Positions 25,498 to 34,542 of a DNA stretch of 64,000 nucleotides are shown here, piece after piece. Origin of the DNA: Porticoccus sp965660005. GTDB lineage: Bacteria; Pseudomonadota; Gammaproteobacteria; Pseudomonadales; Porticoccaceae. A model generated the notes under the pieces. The model made no database searches and was not told where the DNA came from. It worked only from the letters and a program-made list of their open reading frames with translations. The position numbers and the translations under genes were made by a program. The stretch lies in assembly GCF_965660005.1 (NCBI RefSeq), contig NZ_CBFHYF010000001.1, positions 1 through 64,000 of the forward strand, written 5' to 3'. How positions within the stretch are numbered: position 1 is the stretch's first letter; every line of letters begins with the position of its first letter.

Positions 25498-25596
25498 TAC
25501 TAGAATTTTCATTGACACTTGCATACCTGCTAGTTGTAGCTCAATTGTTGCTTCGCAAGCCTCAATAACAATGAATTGATAAAGGGGTTAACCATA

Positions 25597-25782
25597 ATGA
25601 ACGTTACATTTGACGGGACTATCTGCAAACATTCAGGCGAATGTGTCAAGAGGTTACCAGAGGTTTTTAAGGTGATTGATGGCAATATGGTGATCGATAC
25701 CAATCAAGAAACAGATGAAAATATTCGAGCGACGGTTGCAAAATGTCCTACCGGTGCTTTGAAATGCATTGATGAGAAATAG
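25597..25782 (+). CDS. small Fe-S protein, Fer4_19 (YjdI-like) domain
   Basis: 61 residues. Cysteines at ICKHSGECVK and in VAKCPTGALKC correspond to the divergent mono-cluster ferredoxin domain called Fer4_19, here standing alone as in E. coli YjdI. A role in electron transfer or redox sensing is likely; the partner is unknown. ATG 25597 is used; an earlier in-frame start at 25576 adds seven unlikely residues. Its stop codon touches dispersed-repeat copy C. The sulfide-oxidation genes lie just beyond but on the other strand. Confidence 0.8.
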   Translation: MNVTFDGTICKHSGECVKRLPEVFKVIDGNMVIDTNQETDENIRATVAKCPTGALKCIDEK

Positions 25783-25844
25783 GGAATAAAAGGGGTCGGT
25801 GACAACTGAGAGTCATTTCTGCTTAGCTTTCAATGACCTTCCTG
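25783..25844 (+). repeat. dispersed repeat, copy C (forward)
   Basis: GGAATAAAAGGGGTCGGTGACAACTGAG, then AGCTTTCAATGACCTTCC. It matches copy B over about 60 bp, and its first 35 bp form an inverted repeat with 26012-26050. Confidence 0.8.
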
Positions 25845-26011
25845 GCCAGCATAGCACCATTCGATTTGTTCCTGAAATCACTGCATTCAAGAGCATGGAG
25901 AATGTAAAAACTCACTCAATGGCGTGTAGCAACGGCTTTTCCAGGTCACTGGAAAACAACTCACGATAAGCAAAATAGCAACCTTCCCCAGTCAATCAAA
26001 ACCGAGCAACC
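25845..26011. other. interior of the inverted-repeat-bounded segment
   Basis: 167 bp without an ORF of note, bounded by copies C and C' in inverted orientation. The whole unit (25783-26050, about 270 bp) has the size and layout of a non-autonomous miniature element. No transposase is present in the window. Confidence 0.45.
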
Positions 26012-26050
26012 AATAAGAATGGTTCTCAGTTGTCACCGACCCCTTTTTGC
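26012..26050 (-). repeat. dispersed repeat, copy C' (reverse)
   Basis: AATAAGAATGGTTCTCAG, TTGTCACCGACCCC, TTTTTGC. It is the reverse complement of copy C with few changes and is nearly identical to copy A. The SQR-like gene ends inside it. Confidence 0.8.
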
Positions 26051-27298
26051 GGGCTTTGCCAGCCATTCGTGACCCTTCAGCATAACGTGCCAGTAGAGCA
26101 TGGGCAGTTGTTTTGCCTTTAGCCACCAGGCGGCCCGGGTGGCTTTGGTACCATCGTTCACCCAGCTCGGGAAGGTGGGTTGAAGTACACCGCCGTAGCC
26201 GAATTCGGCAAGGACAATACGGCCTCTCTCGACGGTGAGCGGGCAGGACCCGTATCCGAGGTATTCGGCTGTCAAGGGCTGGCCGTTGAGGTACGCAATC
26301 AGGTTTTGGGCAACCACCGGTGCCTGCTTGCGAACGGCAGCAGCGGTTTTGGCATTGGTCGTACCACTGACATCCCCCAGGCCAAAAATATTGTCATGGC
26401 GGCTGTGGCGAAGCGTATCGCTCTTCAGATCCAGCCAGCCGGCTTCGTTAGCCAGACTGGATTCGCGGATAAATGCAGGTGCCCGCTGGGGAGGCACGGC
26501 GTGGAGCATATCAAAGCTGAGCTCCCGATCCTGGCTGCCGCCCTCACTATCCGAGATACGAAATATGGCTTTCCGGGCAGGGCCGTTCACCGAGACCAGG
26601 TTGCTCTGGTAGTTGACATCAATCCCGTAACGATCGATATACGACTGCAGGGCTGGCACATAATCCGGCACACCAAACAGCACGGCACCGGCATTGTGGA
26701 ACTGGACCGAAAGGTTATTCAGTGCACCATTTCGGCGCCAATGATCCGAAGACAGGTACAATGCTTTCTGGGGAGCACCGGCACATTTGATGGGCATTGG
26801 CGGCTGACTGAACAGCGCGGTACCTTTTTTCAACTGCTGAACCATTTCCCAGGTGTATTGGGCCATACCCTCCTGATAATTGGAGGTGACACCATTTTCT
26901 CCCAGACTTTCCGCCAGTCCTTCGATGCCAGCCCAATTCAGTTCCAGCCCGGGAGCAAGCACCAGCGCCTTGTACCCCAGAACCGTCCCATCTGAGAGCG
27001 TGACACAATTCTGATCCGGGTCGAGGGATACAACCGGTTGCTGGTACCAGATAACAAAACGGGGCATCACCGTAACCATTGGCTTAGCAGTGACCTCCGG
27101 GCGAAAAACACCCCCGCCCACCATGGTCCAGCCGGGCTGATAGTGATGCGTATCCGACGGTTCAATAATGGCGATTTCCAGCTGCCGATCACGCTTGTGG
27201 AGGCTGGCCGCCACCGCAATGCCCCCGGCCCCGCCACCGACAATCAGGACAGGGTAGGTTTTTTCGGGCTGCACGTGATTTGGGGCTTGATTATTCAT
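26033..27298 (-). CDS. sulfide:quinone oxidoreductase-like flavoprotein
   Basis: 421 residues of the FAD/NAD(P)-binding superfamily. The FAD site is VGGGAGG (about 21-26), the second FAD motif is NIFGLGDVSG, and the two redox cysteines expected for mitochondrial-type SQR are at C172 (PIKCAGAPQK) and C352 (GYGSCPLTV). It should oxidise sulfide to a persulfide and pass electrons to quinone at the membrane; the C-terminal half has hydrophobic/aromatic segments suited to membrane contact. AGGAGG lies 8 nt before the ATG. The last four codons and TGA come from repeat copy C'. An 8-bp palindrome GTATATAC lies about 80 bp upstream. The partner dioxygenase gene is upstream on the same strand. Confidence 0.88.
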   Translation of the reverse strand: MNNQAPNHVQPEKTYPVLIVGGGAGGIAVAASLHKRDRQLEIAIIEPSDTHHYQPGWTMVGGGVFRPEVTAKPMVTVMPRFVIWYQQPVVSLDPDQNCVTLSDGTVLGYKALVLAPGLELNWAGIEGLAESLGENGVTSNYQEGMAQYTWEMVQQLKKGTALFSQPPMPIKCAGAPQKALYLSSDHWRRNGALNNLSVQFHNAGAVLFGVPDYVPALQSYIDRYGIDVNYQSNLVSVNGPARKAIFRISDSEGGSQDRELSFDMLHAVPPQRAPAFIRESSLANEAGWLDLKSDTLRHSRHDNIFGLGDVSGTTNAKTAAAVRKQAPVVAQNLIAYLNGQPLTAEYLGYGSCPLTVERGRIVLAEFGYGGVLQPTFPSWVNDGTKATRAAWWLKAKQLPMLYWHVMLKGHEWLAKPAKRGR

Positions 27299-27428
27299 GG
27301 CAAGGACCTCCTGTTTTCATGCCAAATCTGGTCACAGGAATGACGGGGCAGACATTATTTCAATTTAGTTATATGTATATACCATAATAGAATAAACAGT
27401 TTAGCAAGGACGGCGTTGACTGAACACC

Positions 27429-28466
27429 CTACAGAGAGGCGATGATACCGCCCCGAAGACTGGCAACCCGCTGGATACCCGCCTCTGCCAGAATCGACAC
27501 GGCCATCGCTGAACGCCGCCCGGACCGGCACAGGGCAATGACGGGTTTATCGGTCGGGACCTCAGCCACCTTTTCTCTGAGTCTGTCCAGGGGAATCAGC
27601 AGGTCTGACTGCAGGGCCGAAGGTTTGTCCGAACGCACCTCATCAATATCACGCACATCCAGCAGTGTGACTTCCGGGCGATGGGACTGCAGCCAGTCAA
27701 TCTCCACTTCCGGCACACCGGCATAGGTCACTTTGATCTCGGCCCAGCCCGGCTCTTCCGGCAATGAACCATTTTCCGGACACCCACTGCGCAGATTGGC
27801 GGGAACCGCTTCATCAATCTTCTTGGGATGCGGCAGTTTCATGGCATGCATGTATTCAACAAAATCGTGCTCATCGGCACCGCCGCCGACACGGGCATTA
27901 AAGGCTTTTTCTTCGCCGATAGTGCTCTGGGTCCTGCCGTTGTAATCGTGTGCGGGGTAGACCACATAGTGATCGGACAGACAGAACAGCTTCTCAGTAA
28001 TTGAGCGGAACAGGTTGTGGGCACTGCCCTCCTGAAAATCACTGCGACCACAGCCACGTATCAGCAGCGTATCGCCGGTAAAAACCATCGTCTGATCTTC
28101 CAGCACATAGCTCATGCAGCCGTTGGTATGCCCGGGGGTTGCGAGGGCTTTCAGCTGGATGCCGTCAACACCAAAAACCTGCCCGTCTTCCAGGGCAAGA
28201 TTGACGTGTTTTGCCCCGATGACTTTTGCCGAGGCAATCTGGCAACCGGTCTTTTGTTGCAACAACCAGGCCGCCGTCACGTGATCGGCGTGGGCATGGG
28301 TATCCACCACCAACGCCAGCGACAGGTTTAGCTCTCGCAGCAAAGCCATGTCCCGCTGGGCCTGCTCAAACACGGGATCAATCAGAATCGCCCGCCGGGT
28401 GGTTTCATCGGCCAGCAGGTAGGTATAAGTGGAAGAGGTATTATCAAACAACTGCCTGAACAACAT
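27429..28466 (-). CDS. persulfide dioxygenase-rhodanese fusion
   Basis: 345 residues. The N-terminal metallo-beta-lactamase domain of ETHE1 type (about 1-230) carries THAHADH at 56-62, the ATPGHTNG block and YPAHDY. The C-terminal rhodanese domain (about 255-345) carries the active cysteine near C313 (CRSGRRS). The dioxygenase oxidises glutathione persulfide to sulfite; the rhodanese can combine sulfite with persulfide to give thiosulfate. The middle region has more sequence than plain ETHE1, as in known PDO-rhodanese fusions. It lies 130 bp upstream of the SQR-like gene in the same direction; together they form a sulfide detoxification unit. Confidence 0.9.
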   Translation of the reverse strand: MLFRQLFDNTSSTYTYLLADETTRRAILIDPVFEQAQRDMALLRELNLSLALVVDTHAHADHVTAAWLLQQKTGCQIASAKVIGAKHVNLALEDGQVFGVDGIQLKALATPGHTNGCMSYVLEDQTMVFTGDTLLIRGCGRSDFQEGSAHNLFRSITEKLFCLSDHYVVYPAHDYNGRTQSTIGEEKAFNARVGGGADEHDFVEYMHAMKLPHPKKIDEAVPANLRSGCPENGSLPEEPGWAEIKVTYAGVPEVEIDWLQSHRPEVTLLDVRDIDEVRSDKPSALQSDLLIPLDRLREKVAEVPTDKPVIALCRSGRRSAMAVSILAEAGIQRVASLRGGIIASL

Positions 28467-28661
28467 AAAACATCCTTCTATTGATGATTACCTTTGGTTG
28501 ATTATGGTTGAATCTGCTTGATGTTGCCTAAGAAAGGACAATTTTGTGTTCGTTTATCGCCAATCATACATAACTGTGTAAAATATTTGCTTACCCATTG
28601 TGGTGCCGTATTTTTTCATCTCCGCGATACCCGCTTCAAACTATAAGTGTCCATTGATCCT

Positions 28662-29762
28662 ATGAAAACTACCACCAGACTGATTACTGTTATTGTCCTG
28701 CTGACCCTGGTTCTGGGCAGCCTGTTCGCCTGGAAAATGCAGCAGATAAAACAACAGGAAGCCCTGATGAGTCAGGCTCCGCCACCCTCTCCGGTTGAAG
28801 CAACCCGCGTGGTGAAAGATACCTGGCCACAGTCACTGTCTGCAATCGGCAGTGTTCGGGCGGTCAACGGCATACGGATTGCCAACGAGATGGCGGGTGT
28901 AGTAGAAAGCATTGAATTCGAATCCGGCCAACAGGTCAGTGCCGGTGACCTGCTTTTGAAACTCAACACCGCTACGGATCAGGCCGCCCTGGAAACCCTG
29001 AAAGCCGAGCAGCGACTGGCGCTGCAACAATTCGAGCGCTATTCCAATCTGATCAAGGGGAAAACCATTTCCCAGTCCGCCTTTGATGAGGCAAAAGCCA
29101 CTCTGGAGGCCGCCGAGGCCCGGGTTCACGAGCAGCAGGCCATTCTGAACAAAAAACGGATTCGCGCACCATTCGACAGCATTATCGGGCTGCGGATGGT
29201 CGATCTCGGTCAGTTCCTTGAGGTAGGCACACCCATCGTCCAGCTCAGTATGCTCGACCCCATTTATGTGGACTTTACGATCCCCGAGCGGGACCTGCCG
29301 CGGATCAATGTGGGAGACGCGGTTGAAATCCGTGTTGCCGCCCACCCCGGGGAACTGTTCAGTGGCGCTGTGCTGGCCCTGGAGACATCGGTCAGCACGG
29401 AAAGCAGAACCCTTGCCGTGCGCGCCGAATTGCCCAACCCCGAACACCGGCTGCGACCGGGAATGTTTGCCAATGTCAGCACCTATCGCGGCCAGCAGGA
29501 TCAGGTACTGACACTGCCGCGCACGGCGATCTCCTACAACACCTACGGCGACTTTGTGTTTGTCATCGAGACCGGTGAAGACCGGCAAAAAACCGTACAG
29601 CGGCGCAGCGTCACTACCGGGGAGGTCCGGGGCGGCAGAGTATCGGTTACCAGTGGTGTTGAAAAAGATGAACAGGTAGTTGCCACCGGCCTGCTGCGGT
29701 TGCGCAATGGCCAGGCTGTCGAGATTGTCGACGCGGTAAAACCTGATGAGGCTGCCAACTGA
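28662..29762 (+). CDS. RND efflux periplasmic adaptor (membrane fusion protein)
   Basis: 366 residues. An N-terminal membrane anchor (about 7-24) is followed by the split lipoyl halves, a short alpha-hairpin (QQFERYSNLIKGKTISQSAFD region) and a beta-barrel. It bridges an inner-membrane RND pump to an outer-membrane channel. ATG 28662 is chosen over a GTG 15 nt upstream. The stop overlaps the pump start (TGATG). No outer-membrane factor gene is next door, so a TolC-like channel elsewhere is presumed. It is divergent from the sulfide genes. Confidence 0.93.
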   Translation: MKTTTRLITVIVLLTLVLGSLFAWKMQQIKQQEALMSQAPPPSPVEATRVVKDTWPQSLSAIGSVRAVNGIRIANEMAGVVESIEFESGQQVSAGDLLLKLNTATDQAALETLKAEQRLALQQFERYSNLIKGKTISQSAFDEAKATLEAAEARVHEQQAILNKKRIRAPFDSIIGLRMVDLGQFLEVGTPIVQLSMLDPIYVDFTIPERDLPRINVGDAVEIRVAAHPGELFSGAVLALETSVSTESRTLAVRAELPNPEHRLRPGMFANVSTYRGQQDQVLTLPRTAISYNTYGDFVFVIETGEDRQKTVQRRSVTTGEVRGGRVSVTSGVEKDEQVVATGLLRLRNGQAVEIVDAVKPDEAAN

Positions 29763-32700
29763 TGCGGTTTACCGATATTTTTGTTCGCCGGCCGGTGCTG
29801 GCTACGGTCATCAGTCTGCTGATTTTGCTGATGGGGTTACGCGCGATCCTGGAACTGGAAGTCCGTCAGTACCCGGAACTGGAAAGCACAACGGTAACTG
29901 TATCAACGGCCTATCCGGGGGCGGATTCCGAGCTGGTAAAAGGTTTCGTGACCACCCCGCTGCAACAGGCCATTGCCGAGGCCGAGGGCATAGATTACCT
30001 CACATCCACCAGCCAGCAGGGTGTATCGACCATCGAAGCCAGAATGATCCTGAACTACGATGCCAATGATGCGCTGGCAGAAATTCAGGCCAAGGTCGCC
30101 TCGAAGCGGGATGTGTTGCCAGAGGCTGTGCGCGACCCGGTCATCACCTCGACCACAGGGGACAGCACCGCACTGATGTATATCGCTTTCTACAGCGACA
30201 CTATCAAGGTTCCACAGATTACTGACTACCTTACCCGACAGGTACAGCCGAGACTGCAGGCACTGGCCGGGGTCGGCAAGGCCGAGTTGATGGGCAGAAC
30301 CTTTGCCCAGCGAGTCTGGATTGACCCGCAGCGACTGGCCGCCATCGATATGACGCCGCGCGACTTGATCGAAATTCTCCTCGACAACAATTATCTCGCT
30401 GGTATTGGCAGCACCCGGGACGAGCTGGTCCGTATTGACCTGACCAGCAACACCGATGTCAATAATCCGGAACAGTTTCGCAACCTGGTCATAAAACAGA
30501 CCGAAGACAGCATCATCCGCCTCGGTGACATCGCCCGCAGTGAGCTGGGATCGCAGACTTACAACTCCATCAACAACTACAAGGGCAAGCCCTCGACCTA
30601 TATCGCCATCGAGATTGCACCGGGCGCCAATCCCCTGGATGTTGCTGCGCTGGTACGCGCTGAACTGCCGGATATTCGATCGCAATTGCCGGACGGGATG
30701 CTGGTGGAACTGCCCTACGATGCCTCGGAGTTTATCGACAGCTCCATCAAGGAGGTCATTAAAACTCTGGGCGAGGCGGTGATTATCGTCCTGCTGGTAA
30801 TCTTTCTGACACTGGGTTCTTTAAGGGCCGCCATTGTGCCATCCATCGCCGTTCCGCTGTCATTGATTGGTGGCGCACTGATCATGCTGATGCTGGGCTT
30901 TTCTCTCAACCTGCTGACCCTGCTGGCAATGGTGCTGGCCATCGGGCTGGTGGTGGATGATGCCATTATTATTGTGGAAAACGTCCACCGGCATATCGAA
31001 AATGGCGAAAGCCGCTTTGACGCAGCCCTGAACGGCGCCCGGGAGATGGCGACACCGATTATCGCCATGACCACCACTCTGGTGGCCGTCTACGCACCGA
31101 TCGGTTTCATGGGCGGACTGGTCGGCTCACTGTTCACCGAGTTTGCTTTCACGCTGGCCGGAGCCGTACTGATATCCGGGGTGGTGGCCCTGACCCTGTC
31201 GCCGATGATATCCGGCAAGATACTCAAACCCCACGGCAACCCATCCCGCTTCGAGGGGTTCGTGGAGCGCAGCTTCAACCGACTTGCCAGCGGTTATCAG
31301 TGCGCACTTGGGTTTGTATTGCAATCCATCTGGGTGGTGGTTTTTTTCGCGCTGGTACTCCTCGCATCCATCTATTTTATGCTGCAGCTGAGCCAGAATG
31401 AGCTGGCACCGCCGGAAGATCAGGGCATCCTGCTGTTTATGGGCGCGGCACCACAAACCGCAACACTGGAATATATGGAAGGTTACGGCAACCAGATGCA
31501 GGCTATTTTTGAGGAACTGCCGGGCTATGACGAGACCTTCCTGCTGATTGGCCGAGGCAGTGCCAATTCCATGTTTGGCGGTTTCAAAATGAAACCCTGG
31601 GACGAGCGAGAGGTGTCCCAGTTTGAAGTGGAGCCCTTGATGCAGCAGGCCATGTCGAGAATTCCCGGCGTGCGAATCTCCGTTTTTCCCCGCCCGCCAA
31701 TACCCGGAGCGGGCAATGGCCTGCCACTGCAGTTTGTGATGACATCGGGTAAAAGCTATGAAGAGATTGATGCCCTCGCCGATGAATTGCTGGGCAGCGC
31801 CATGGCCAGTGGCAACTTCATGTTCCTGCAGAAATCCATCGAGATTGATAGCCCGATCAACAAAATAGTCATTGATCGGGATCGGGCTGCTGACCTGGGA
31901 CTCTCCATGGGCGATATCGGTCGCTCACTGTCCAATATGCTCGGCGGCGGCTATATCAACCGCTTTAATATGCAGGGCCGTTCCTATGAGGTGATTCCCC
32001 AGGTCGAGCGCAGCGCCCGGGCATCCATAGATGACCTGAAAAGCTACTATATCCGGGCCGACTCGGGTGACCTGATCCCACTCAGCAATCTGGTGGATTT
32101 CGAGCAGCAGGTCGAACCCTCGTCCCGCACCCAGCACAATCAGCTCAACGCCATAGGACTGGAAGGCGTTCTGCAGCCCGGTGTCGCCATGGGCGATGCG
32201 ATCGCATTTCTTGAGCAGAAAGCAGCAGAGCTTTTTCCCCCGGGCTTCAACTACGACTACAAAGGCCAGTCGCGACAGTTCAAGCAACAGGGAAGCGCTC
32301 TATTGGTGACGTTTTTCCTCTCTTTGCTGGTGATTTACCTGGTGCTGGCCGCCCAGTTTGAAAGCTGGCGCGACCCTATCATTATCCTGGTCACGGTGCC
32401 GCTCTCGGTGGCCGGTGCCATGGCGTTTATCATGATGGGTGCGGCGACCATGAATATCTACACCCAGGTGGGCCTGATCACACTGATCGGCGTGGTCAGC
32501 AAGAACGGTATTCTGATCGTGGAGTTTGCCAATCAACTACAGGCCGAACGTCAGCTCAGCAAGCTCGACGCCGTCATAGAGGCCTCGGCCATTCGGTTGC
32601 GCCCCATTCTGATGACGTCCGTGGCACTGGTCGTTGCCATGATTCCGCTGTTGATGGCGGCCGGACCCGGCGCAGAGAGCCGCTTTGCCATTGGCCTGAC

Positions 32701-32797
32701 CATTGCCACGGGTCTGGGTCTCGGCACATTACTGACCCTGTTTGTATTGCCCGCTTTCTACTGTCTTTTGGCAGGCAGTCACCAAAAGGCGCACTAA
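29762..32797 (+). CDS. RND multidrug efflux permease (HAE-1 type)
   Basis: 1011 residues, twelve predicted TM helices in two repeats with two large periplasmic loops. The proton-relay aspartates are present in AIGLVVDDAIIIVENVHRH, and the loop ends match MexF/AcrB-like pumps. It exports hydrophobic or amphipathic compounds using the proton gradient. It is translationally coupled to the adaptor gene. Substrate cannot be read from the sequence. Confidence 0.93.
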   Translation: MRFTDIFVRRPVLATVISLLILLMGLRAILELEVRQYPELESTTVTVSTAYPGADSELVKGFVTTPLQQAIAEAEGIDYLTSTSQQGVSTIEARMILNYDANDALAEIQAKVASKRDVLPEAVRDPVITSTTGDSTALMYIAFYSDTIKVPQITDYLTRQVQPRLQALAGVGKAELMGRTFAQRVWIDPQRLAAIDMTPRDLIEILLDNNYLAGIGSTRDELVRIDLTSNTDVNNPEQFRNLVIKQTEDSIIRLGDIARSELGSQTYNSINNYKGKPSTYIAIEIAPGANPLDVAALVRAELPDIRSQLPDGMLVELPYDASEFIDSSIKEVIKTLGEAVIIVLLVIFLTLGSLRAAIVPSIAVPLSLIGGALIMLMLGFSLNLLTLLAMVLAIGLVVDDAIIIVENVHRHIENGESRFDAALNGAREMATPIIAMTTTLVAVYAPIGFMGGLVGSLFTEFAFTLAGAVLISGVVALTLSPMISGKILKPHGNPSRFEGFVERSFNRLASGYQCALGFVLQSIWVVVFFALVLLASIYFMLQLSQNELAPPEDQGILLFMGAAPQTATLEYMEGYGNQMQAIFEELPGYDETFLLIGRGSANSMFGGFKMKPWDEREVSQFEVEPLMQQAMSRIPGVRISVFPRPPIPGAGNGLPLQFVMTSGKSYEEIDALADELLGSAMASGNFMFLQKSIEIDSPINKIVIDRDRAADLGLSMGDIGRSLSNMLGGGYINRFNMQGRSYEVIPQVERSARASIDDLKSYYIRADSGDLIPLSNLVDFEQQVEPSSRTQHNQLNAIGLEGVLQPGVAMGDAIAFLEQKAAELFPPGFNYDYKGQSRQFKQQGSALLVTFFLSLLVIYLVLAAQFESWRDPIIILVTVPLSVAGAMAFIMMGAATMNIYTQVGLITLIGVVSKNGILIVEFANQLQAERQLSKLDAVIEASAIRLRPILMTSVALVVAMIPLLMAAGPGAESRFAIGLTIATGLGLGTLLTLFVLPAFYCLLAGSHQKAH

Positions 32798-32830
32798 AGT
32801 CAGACAGGACTTCATTAGTGTAAACCGGAG

Positions 32831-33969
32831 CTAAAACAGCAGCTCGGAAAACAACAGAAAAGGGACCGGCTCATGCTCATTGATCGCCTCACCGAGGCGA
32901 TGAATGACAAAGCCGTTACCGGCGCTGGCCGTGGATAACACGCCGCTGCTCTGATTGCCCGACAGTTCAGCACGAGCAACACCACCGGCATCCAGAACCA
33001 GCCGGGCGCGCAGGTATTCCTGGCGTTTCGCCGCATGGGGGCGACTGAACCCGGCGATCACCGGAATCGGCGTGGGCACATAGTCCCTGGCACCCTGACT
33101 TTTCAGCAGGTAAGGCCGCGCAATAATCGCGAAGGTGACGAACACTGAGGCGGGATTGCCAGGCAACCCGACAAAGAGCACGCCTTTGACATCCCCGAAG
33201 GCCAGTGGTTTACCGGGTTTGATCGCAAGCCGCCACAGGCTCAGATTACCGAGTTTTTCCACACAATCCTTGACGTGATCTTCCTCCCCCACTGAAACGC
33301 CGCCACTGGTGAGAATACAGTCCGCCACCTCTACGGCCTCGAGTAAGGCCCGTTCAATCGCATCAGCATCATCGGCTAATATCCCCAGATCGAGACAGTC
33401 AAAGCCCAGGGCGGTGAGTTGTCCCGCCAGCGTGTAGCGGTTGCTGTTGTAGATATGGCCGGGGGGCAATACCTGACCCGGCTCGACCAGCTCATCGCCA
33501 GTACACAGCAGCGCCACCCTGAGTCGCCGATACACCGGGACACGGGCGATACCCACCGAAGCCAGCAACCCCAAATCCTGGGGTTTCAGCCGCTGCCCCC
33601 GCTGCAGGACAACGGCTCCCCGGCGAATGTCCTGCCCCAGGGGACGAATATTGCTGTTGGCCCTGATCCCGGAGGGCAGAACAACCTGTCGTTCACCCCA
33701 GCGGCACCGGCCGGAATACGCTGACTGATGTTGAAAACCGTCTCGCCGTCCGGGCAGGCATCACCGCTGTTCAGCGCAAACCCATCCATCGCACTGTTAT
33801 CCGCCGGAGGCACATCCACCGGAGAATGCTGGTCGTCCGCCAGCACTCGCCCCAGAGCCAATGCTAGTGGCACTTCCTCTGACTGCTGCAGAGGCTTTGC
33901 CGCATTCAGCAGCTGATCCAGTGCCTGCTCGACACTCAATATTCCGGGTTGGTCACAATTGCGCATCAA
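32831..33969 (-). pseudogene. moeA: molybdopterin molybdenumtransferase, internally deleted and frameshifted
   Basis: The N-terminal part (33969 down to about 33690) is family-like through ISQRIPAGAAGV, then the frame runs into nonsense and stops at 33586. The family sequence resumes in another frame at about 33690 (RQVVLPSGI, NSNIRPLGQDIRRGAVV) and continues to the end at 32831, including CTGDELVEPG and TSGGVSVGEEDHV. What is missing is the roughly 30-residue segment containing the conserved RIFTGAPLP-GADAVV motif, so this is a deletion of about 95 bp rather than a single-base error. As read, no functional MoeA can be made. moaB lies 11 bp upstream. Confidence 0.85.
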
Positions 33970-33980
33970 TCAAGATCCAT

Positions 33981-34493
33981 TCAACTGGCAACATGGGGCG
34001 TAAAATTACAGGGCCGGGTTCGGGCGTCGAGCTGTTCGCCCAGAATTCTGTCCCAGGCCGTGCGACAGGCGTTGGTGGAACCCGGCATACAAAATATCAG
34101 CGTGTGGTTGGCAATCCCCGCCACGGCCCTCGACTGAATGGTGGCGGTCCCTATCTCGTCAAAAGAGATCTGGCGAAACAATTCACCAAAACCCTCAATC
34201 TGTTTATCAAACAGGGGCACCAACGCCTCCGGGGTGGAGTCGCGATCGGTAAACCCGGTGCCGCCCGTCACCAACACCACCTGGACGGCCGGATCGGCAA
34301 CCCAGCGGGACACCTCGGCCCGCAGTCGATAGATATCATCCGGCACCAGCGCCCGGTCAGCCAGCTGATGTCCGGTGGCAGTTAGGCGGTCCACCAACAA
34401 CTGTCCGGAGGTATCCTCCGCCAGTGCGCGGGTGTCGGAAACGGTCAAGACCGCTATCTGAAGCGCTATCAATTCTTTTTCGGCATGGGACAT
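33981..34493 (-). CDS. moaB: molybdenum cofactor biosynthesis protein B
   Basis: 170 residues of the MoaB/Mog fold that binds or adenylylates molybdopterin. Motifs VLTVSDTR near the start, LVTGGTGFTDRD and MPGSTNACRTAWD are intact, and the C-terminal LDARTRPCNF is typical of E. coli MoaB. ATG 34493 begins MSHAEKEL; an upstream extension has no similarity. It lies between two damaged genes and remains open. Confidence 0.92.
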   Translation of the reverse strand: MSHAEKELIALQIAVLTVSDTRALAEDTSGQLLVDRLTATGHQLADRALVPDDIYRLRAEVSRWVADPAVQVVLVTGGTGFTDRDSTPEALVPLFDKQIEGFGELFRQISFDEIGTATIQSRAVAGIANHTLIFCMPGSTNACRTAWDRILGEQLDARTRPCNFTPHVAS

Positions 34494-34542
34494 GGCGTGC
34501 TCCAACAGTTCAGTGATTAATTTCCGCACCCCCAGCACGGCT

